Source: JBGLNL01 sp964548045 (lineage in GTDB: Bacteria > Chloroflexota > Dehalococcoidia > SZUA-161 > SpSt-899). From it: DNA of 11,421 nucleotides. The translations under genes and the position numbers were made by a program. The notes under the pieces were generated by a model, which saw only the letters and a program-made list of their open reading frames with translations, was not told the origin of the DNA and did no database searches. Where the stretch lies: contig CAZJQZ010000072.1 of the NCBI GenBank assembly GCA_964548045.1, positions 1 to 11,421 of the forward strand. Direction: 5' to 3'. Below, in pieces: positions 7,614 through 11,421 of this stretch. The stretch's first letter is position 1, and each line of letters begins with the position of its first letter.

Positions 7614-7663
7614 TCATCCGCCTGACGACGATGGACAGAACTCCCATCGCTGACTAGATGATC
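7612..7663. terminator. Nested inverted repeats between convergent genes (possible terminator)
   Basis: GATCATC (7612-7618) pairs with GATGATC (7657-7663), and inside it CGATGG (7629-7634) pairs with CCATCG (7644-7649) around a nine-base loop. It lies just after the cohesin stop, between two converging genes, where a two-way terminator is expected. There is no long run of T (only GGTTTATT follows), so an intrinsic terminator is uncertain. Confidence 0.4.
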
Positions 7664-7725
7664 GGTTTATTACACCGTTCACGAAAATTCGGGGAAGATT
7701 CCAGATGTGTAGCCATCCCTGAACA

Positions 7726-8463
7726 TCACTGGTTTTTTACCTTCCCGGTACGGGCATCTATATCAACCTGAAAACTGGAACCGGGCCCACCTTCCGAATC
7801 GGTTGAAATGACCCAACTCATATCGTTTACGAGATCTTTGATCCAGTCTTGACTATTGACTGTATCGCCTGACTCTTTACTATTGAAGAGCACGTACGTT
7901 ATCATGCCCTCATAAGATTTGCCGCGATCTTCATGGAACAGATCGGCGGTGATTTGGGCGGCCTCGTCGCTGTCTATCTGCCACTCGCTGGCAGGGTAGA
8001 GATCTATCTTCCACGCTAAATCTTCGTCCGTATAGGGCGTTCTGCCGTGCTTGAGTTCGTTATCTCGCTGGCGATCTATCTTGCCATTGAGTACCGTGAT
8101 ATCCAATGACATGCGGGAGTCGACCGAGACGAAGTAGTAGTTCCAGCGGTTGGTCATGCCGTCACACGGGTACTCGCCTGAGAGCGACAGGTTATTGCCG
8201 GTGACGGAGGTGAGTACGGCATCTTCCTGCCAGTCCAAGGCAACTTCTTCAGCTATCGGATACCAGGTTTTGGCCGTGACTCGCCCGTCGTCCGAGTCAG
8301 GTTGTGACGTATCTTGGCCATTGGTCTCTTCCTGACCGGCGCTTTCCTCGGCAGTTGGCTCCTCGGCAGTAGCTGTATCCGCTGGAGTTTCCGATGATGA
8401 TCCGCAGCCGATCATTAGAGCAATAGTGCCGATCAAAAGAACGATAAGTAACGTATGTTTCAT
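7726..8463 (-). CDS. Lipoprotein of unknown function
   Basis: A 245-residue lipoprotein that I cannot place in a family. Signal peptide 1-19 is followed by M-I-G-C with Cys20, then a very acidic Thr/Glu/Ser/Asp tether (21-60) that contains a small internal duplication (T-A-E-E-P then T-A-E-E-S; bases 8345-8355 repeat at 8360-8370). The folded part (about 61-245) has W-Y-P-I-A-E-E-V-A-L-D-W-Q near its start, D-L-Y-P-A-S-E-W-Q-I-D-S-D-E-A-A-Q-I near its middle and ends F-Q-V-D-I-D-A-R-T-G-K-V. This ending and the D-S-D-E-A segment recall PepSY-like modules, in which a final strand carries D-A-x-T-G-x-V; that is a weak resemblance. The ATG at 8461-8463 is preferred over an upstream in-frame start because AGGAGGA lies five bases before it. 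It converges on the cohesin gene and is divergent from the kinase operon. Confidence 0.75.
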   Translation of the reverse strand: MKHTLLIVLLIGTIALMIGCGSSSETPADTATAEEPTAEESAGQEETNGQDTSQPDSDDGRVTAKTWYPIAEEVALDWQEDAVLTSVTGNNLSLSGEYPCDGMTNRWNYYFVSVDSRMSLDITVLNGKIDRQRDNELKHGRTPYTDEDLAWKIDLYPASEWQIDSDEAAQITADLFHEDRGKSYEGMITYVLFNSKESGDTVNSQDWIKDLVNDMSWVISTDSEGGPGSSFQVDIDARTGKVKNQ

Positions 8464-8468
8464 TGTGT

Positions 8469-8475
8469 TCCTCCT
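8469..8475 (-). promoter_or_regulatory. Ribosome binding site fixing the start at 8463
   Basis: On the minus strand this reads AGGAGGA, five bases before the ATG at 8461-8463. It argues against a start six codons further upstream. Confidence 0.75.
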
Positions 8476-8498
8476 GAGCACTTTTTACATGCTGTTTT

Positions 8499-8527
8499 AT
8501 GGTAACCTTCCGATTTGTTGAAGTCAA
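8499..8527 (-). promoter_or_regulatory. Candidate sigma70-type promoter for the 7726-8463 lipoprotein
   Basis: On the minus strand TTGACT (8522-8527) and TACCAT (8499-8504) are 17 bases apart, matching the consensus at five and four positions. Transcription would start near 8492, about 30 bases before the ATG. Confidence 0.45.
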
Positions 8528-8539
8528 CGCCGGTATGGC

Positions 8540-8591
8540 GGCAGGCAAATGTTCTCCTGCCAAATATCAAATGGGTTCAAATTGCATTTGC
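8540..8591. repeat. Cluster of short inverted repeats between divergent promoters
   Basis: GGCAGG (8540-8545) is the reverse complement of CCTGCC (8556-8561) around ten bases, and GCAAATG (8545-8551) is the reverse complement of CATTTGC (8585-8591). They lie just upstream of the leftward -35 element and end inside the rightward one, as a shared operator would. Whether a regulator binds is unknown. Confidence 0.35.
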
Positions 8592-8616
8592 AGGACAATC
8601 ATTATTTTTGTATAGT
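8588..8616 (+). promoter_or_regulatory. Candidate sigma70-type promoter for the kinase operon
   Basis: TTGCAG (8588-8593) and TATAGT (8611-8616) are 17 bases apart. The -10 matches at five of six positions, the -35 only at three. Transcription would start near 8623, leaving a leader of roughly 50 bases before the ATG at 8676. Confidence 0.45.
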
Positions 8617-8675
8617 GGGCACGAACCGTTTAAATTAGGCCAACTGTAAAACTCATCAAAAATGCCGGCAATTAC

Positions 8676-9299
8676 ATGCATCAATACAAATCAATTATCC
8701 TGATCGGGCCGACCGGTTCCGGGAAAACCCCTCTCGGTGAACTTATCGAGCGGCGAGGGATGTGGGGACTCAAATGCGCTCATTTCGATTTCGGGGAAAA
8801 TCTTCGCCAGATCGCTGCAACGAATCCTCGGCCCTCATTCCTGACTGAACAGGATATGGCAGTCATTCGCGATTCACTCAAAACCGGGGCACTGCTGGAA
8901 AACGAAACCTTCCATATTGCCAGTGATATTCTCAAGTCTTTCGTCCAAGAGAAGAGAATCAATACAGGGGGCATCCTGATTCTGAACGGCCTGCCCCGGC
9001 ATGTCGATCAGGCATGGGATGTTAGTGCGCTTCTCGATATCGTGATGATCGTATATTTGAAATGTACAGTAAAAACTGTGCAGCAGAGGATTCAGCTAAA
9101 TTCCGGTGGCGATAGGGCCGGGAGGATAGATGATTCGCTTGCGGAAATTGAAGGGAAACTGGAAATCTTCTATGAACGAACCGTGCCTCTCCTTGACCAT
9201 TACCGTGCCAAAGGTGTAAAAGTAGAACAGATTCCAATTACAGCAGACACAACAGCGGATGAAATCCATCGATTTCTGGAGAAAGACCATCACTTTTGA
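8676..9299 (+). CDS. Adenylate-kinase-like nucleoside monophosphate kinase, short LID
   Basis: A 207-residue cytoplasmic P-loop kinase, expected to move a phosphate from ATP to a nucleoside monophosphate or a similar small acceptor. Walker A is G-P-T-G-S-G-K-T (11-18). H-F-D-F-G-E-N-L-R (about 36-44) stands where adenylate kinase has its H-I-S-T-G-D-M-L-R segment, and L-N-G-L-P-R (103-108) replaces the family's L-D-G-F-P-R. After V-Y-L-K-C (start of the LID region) only about a dozen residues separate R138 from G-R-I-D-D (149-153), so the LID is the short kind without a zinc site. The C-terminal helix has F-Y-E-R-T-V-P-L-L-D-H-Y, as in adenylate kinases. N104 in place of Asp and the altered NMP-binding motif make the exact substrate doubtful. 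No clear Shine-Dalgarno precedes the ATG. A 5' fragment of a close paralogue lies at 2621-2743. The next gene overlaps its end by 41 bp. Confidence 0.82.
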   Translation: MHQYKSIILIGPTGSGKTPLGELIERRGMWGLKCAHFDFGENLRQIAATNPRPSFLTEQDMAVIRDSLKTGALLENETFHIASDILKSFVQEKRINTGGILILNGLPRHVDQAWDVSALLDIVMIVYLKCTVKTVQQRIQLNSGGDRAGRIDDSLAEIEGKLEIFYERTVPLLDHYRAKGVKVEQIPITADTTADEIHRFLEKDHHF

Positions 9300-10431
9300 T
9301 TTTGATACCCCGATTGACAGGCACAATACTGCCAGCCTGAAATGGGATAAATACAAAGGCCGCGATATCATCCCCATGTGGGTGGCCGATATGGATTTCC
9401 GTTCCCCGCCTGCGGTGATCGAGGCATTACATCAGCGCGTAGATCACGGAGTATTCGGTTACACTATCGCTCCTGAGGAACTTGCCGAGTCAGTTATTGA
9501 CACGCTTCAGGATGACTACGGGTGGAAAATTGAATCGGAGTGGATTACATGGCTGCCCGGGCTGGTGACTGGGCTCAATGTAACCTGCCGGGCGGTCGGC
9601 GAAGATGGCGATGATGTGCTGACCAGCGTGCCGGTCTACCCGCCGTTTCTCTCCGCGCCAAAATACTCCCGCCGAAATCTGCTCACGGTCCCACTGGCGG
9701 AAGCGGACGGTCGGTGGGCCTTCGATTTCGACCGACTGGAAAGCGCTATCACTCCTCGGACCCGGCTGTTCATTCTCTGCAATCCGCACAATCCGGCCGG
9801 AAGAGTTTTCACCGCTGAAGAACTTGTCACGCTTACCGAAATATATCTCAAACACGATATCATCATCTGCTCGGATGAAATCCACTGCGGATTGGTGCTG
9901 GATGAAGATAAATCACATATTCCCACAGCAACGCTTTCCCCCCAAATAGCCGACCGCACCATTACCCTGATGGCTCCGAGTAAAACCTTCAACGTGCCGG
10001 GGCTGGGGTGTTCGTTTGCTATTATTTCAAACCCCGAATTGAGAAAGAGTTTCCGACGGGCTGCGGCCGGAATCGTGCCGTTTGTGAACACGCTGGGCTA
10101 TACGGCTGCCCTGGCCGCTTATCGTGACAGTGCTCAGTGGCACAGAGAGCTCTTGAATTACCTGCGAGATAATCGTAATATGGTGGAACACTCCATCGCA
10201 GAAATGCCGGGGCTTTCGATGAATCACGTAGAGGCTACCTATCTGGCCTGGATCGATGCGCGTCCGCTCGAACTGGAAGATGCGGTGAAGTTCTTCGAAG
10301 ATGCCGGGGTAGGTCTCTCCGATGGGGCGCAATTTGATGGGCAGGGTTTTTTACGGCTAAATTTTGGCTGCCCCAGGATCACACTTGAGAAAGCTCTGGA
10401 GAGGATGCAAAAGGCAATGTCGAGACTATAA
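9259..10431 (+). CDS. MalY/PatB-type PLP aminotransferase-like C-S lyase
   Basis: A 390-residue fold-type I PLP enzyme of the usual MalY/PatB length. Such enzymes act mainly as cystathionine beta-lyases or cysteine desulfhydrases, releasing a thiol or sulfide, pyruvate and ammonia; some members are aminotransferases. Family marks are F-D-F-D-T-P-I-D-R and S-L-K-W-D near the N-terminus, M-W-V-A-D-M-D-F, F-G-Y-T, N-P-H-N-P-A-G-R (175-182), S-D-E-I-H-C-G-L with Asp206 contacting the PLP nitrogen, and A-P-S-K-T-F-N with Lys242 as the Schiff-base lysine. All expected catalytic residues are present. The ATG at 9259 lies 41 bp inside the preceding kinase gene in another frame; no good later start exists before the conserved F-D-F-D, so overlap and translational coupling are likely. 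A secreted glycoside hydrolase follows after 17 bp. The physiological substrate cannot be told from sequence. Confidence 0.9.
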   Translation: MKSIDFWRKTITFDFDTPIDRHNTASLKWDKYKGRDIIPMWVADMDFRSPPAVIEALHQRVDHGVFGYTIAPEELAESVIDTLQDDYGWKIESEWITWLPGLVTGLNVTCRAVGEDGDDVLTSVPVYPPFLSAPKYSRRNLLTVPLAEADGRWAFDFDRLESAITPRTRLFILCNPHNPAGRVFTAEELVTLTEIYLKHDIIICSDEIHCGLVLDEDKSHIPTATLSPQIADRTITLMAPSKTFNVPGLGCSFAIISNPELRKSFRRAAAGIVPFVNTLGYTAALAAYRDSAQWHRELLNYLRDNRNMVEHSIAEMPGLSMNHVEATYLAWIDARPLELEDAVKFFEDAGVGLSDGAQFDGQGFLRLNFGCPRITLEKALERMQKAMSRL

Positions 10432-10448
10432 AAAGGGAAAATATAACA

Positions 10449-11421
10449 ATGCGAGCTTTGTTCATAGTATTGCTGGGAGTTTTCCTGCTGACAGTGAGTT
10501 CCTTTGCTTGTGAAAATGAGATTGCTTCACCAGCCCATAAAACAACCCCGTCTCCCGGGGAAACTTTCACCACATCGCCCCAATACCCCAAAATCGCCAG
10601 CTGGCTTTCCAAGAAAAATGAGATCATCGACAGCGGAAAACCGTTTGATCTGGTAACGGCGGCGTTTTTTATGCCCGATGAGGCAAAGAAGATCAGGAAA
10701 AACAATCCCGATGTTCTCCTTCTAGCCGGTCTCACCACCAACTGGATCTGGGCGAATGAAGGATGGATGGCAACTCTGACCGCCTTTGCCAGTCATGGAA
10801 GCGGTAAAACATTTGAGATAACCGACGATATGTATCTGAGGAAACCTAATGGCGAATTGTGCCCGTTTGGATGGGCATCCGAAAGCTGGGGACACGAAGA
10901 GATATATGCCATGGACCCAAGGAATCCTGAATGGGTTGATCTTGTTGTGGCATTCTACAAGACGGTTCTCGACCAGCCGCAGCATGATGGAATCATCGTT
11001 GACATGGTAATTGAAACCTCGCTATGCGAGGGAGCGATTACAGATTCGGAATGGATTGCAGCTACCCGCGAGATATTCAAACGGATTGACGAAATAAATG
11101 AAGATGACAAGCTGGTTTTATTCAATTCCGGTAAGAATCTCGGAGATATAGATGCATATGCCGAATTCATGGACGGGTACTTCATGGAAAATTTCATGGG
11201 AGATTATCTTAAAGCTACTTATGATGAAGGCCTTCAAGCGGCGAAGGATGATTTCATAGTCATCTATGCTGTGGATACGGATGATACCGGTATCAAAGAT
11301 ATGAATAAATTGAGGCTGGGTTTAACACTGAGTTTGCTAAATGATAATACCTATTTCGCTTATGATTTCGGCCCGCGCGATCATGGACAGGCATGGTGGT
11401 TCCCGGAATATGATGCTGATA
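10449..11421 (+). CDS. Secreted putative glycoside hydrolase, GHL15-like (partial, runs off right edge)
   Basis: An open frame of 324 codons from ATG to the window edge with no stop. A signal peptide (hydrophobic residues 4-17) ends S-F-A-C at 18-21; this could be a weak lipobox or a signal peptidase I site. The mature part looks like a (beta/alpha)8 barrel: D-L-V-T-A-A-F-F, D-V-L-L-L-A-G-L-T-T-N-W, Y-A-M-D-P-R-N-P-E-W, D-G-I-I-V-D-M-V (180-187), M-E-N-F-M-G-D-Y and, near the edge, L-R-L-G-L-T-L-S-L-L-N-D-N-T-Y-F-A-Y-D-F-G followed by H-G-Q-A-W-W-F-P-E-Y-D. This order is characteristic of the hypothetical glycosyl hydrolase family 15 (GHL15), whose members have been assigned by fold; I know of no settled substrate. 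Asp185 is a candidate catalytic acid. AGGG at 10434-10437 is a weak ribosome binding site 11 bases before the ATG. Likely co-transcribed with the lyase gene. Confidence 0.75.
   Translation, partial: MRALFIVLLGVFLLTVSSFACENEIASPAHKTTPSPGETFTTSPQYPKIASWLSKKNEIIDSGKPFDLVTAAFFMPDEAKKIRKNNPDVLLLAGLTTNWIWANEGWMATLTAFASHGSGKTFEITDDMYLRKPNGELCPFGWASESWGHEEIYAMDPRNPEWVDLVVAFYKTVLDQPQHDGIIVDMVIETSLCEGAITDSEWIAATREIFKRIDEINEDDKLVLFNSGKNLGDIDAYAEFMDGYFMENFMGDYLKATYDEGLQAAKDDFIVIYAVDTDDTGIKDMNKLRLGLTLSLLNDNTYFAYDFGPRDHGQAWWFPEYDAD

Noticed and set aside
3604..8638. An 11-base sequence GTTTAAATTAG at 3604-3614 and 8628-8638, about 40 bases before both plus-strand operon starts
   Set aside because: Suggestive of a shared regulatory site, but several pairs of identical 11-mers are expected by chance in a window of this size and the flanks do not match.
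2621..8795. Treating the 5.9-kb bracketed block as an integrative element with att sites
   Set aside because: No integrase, excisionase or transposase lies inside it, and the two repeats differ at 15 of 90 bases, too many for a recent target-site duplication.
1..11421. CRISPR arrays, tRNA, rRNA or riboswitches
   Set aside because: No regularly spaced repeats, cloverleaf-like sequence or recognisable RNA gene was seen; all intergenic stretches are about 210 bases or shorter.

Overview
The window is bacterial, with closely packed protein genes on both strands. Five of the eight secreted or enzyme genes begin with a lipobox-like or plain signal peptide followed by an acidic Pro/Thr/Ser/Glu-rich linker. 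That style (cysteine followed by G-S-S or G-G, long low-complexity tether) together with strong GGAGG-type ribosome binding sites and a free-standing dockerin/cohesin pair suggests an anaerobic bacterium with abundant surface lipoproteins. Chloroflexota (for example Dehalococcoidia or Anaerolineae) is my best guess, but this is inference only; no rRNA or other phylogenetic marker is present.

Left region (1-2530, minus strand): a lipid-anchored glycoside hydrolase resembling family GH106 (alpha-L-rhamnosidase-like), followed 20 bp downstream by the start of a PAS-domain protein that runs off the left edge. Both read leftwards and could be co-transcribed.

Central region (2621-8463): a 5' fragment of a nucleotide-kinase gene (2621-2743) abuts, stop codon against stop codon, a LolA/LppX-like lipoprotein on the minus strand. 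Divergent from that lipoprotein is the most interesting pair of the window: a 1130-residue lipoprotein (dockerin, seven propeller-like repeats, CARDB, two carboxypeptidase-regulatory-like domains and an unrecognised C-terminal domain), followed 14 bp later by a small secreted single-cohesin protein. They look like a dedicated two-component cell-surface complex in which the dockerin partner is the membrane-anchored one, the reverse of the classical cellulosome arrangement. A convergent lipoprotein of unknown function (7726-8463, minus) closes the module.

Right region (8676-11421, plus strand): an intact short-LID adenylate-kinase-like protein, a MalY/PatB-type PLP C-S lyase overlapping it by 41 bp, and 17 bp later a secreted putative glycoside hydrolase of the GHL15 type, truncated by the window edge. 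These three look like an operon behind a sigma70-like promoter.

The kinase fragment on the left and the intact kinase on the right lie in the same orientation and bracket the whole cohesin/dockerin/lipoprotein block (about 5.9 kb), which suggests that the block arrived by, or was rearranged through, a duplication or insertion at a kinase gene. I see no transposase, integrase, CRISPR array, tRNA or rRNA. There is no gene-free stretch longer than 300 bases.
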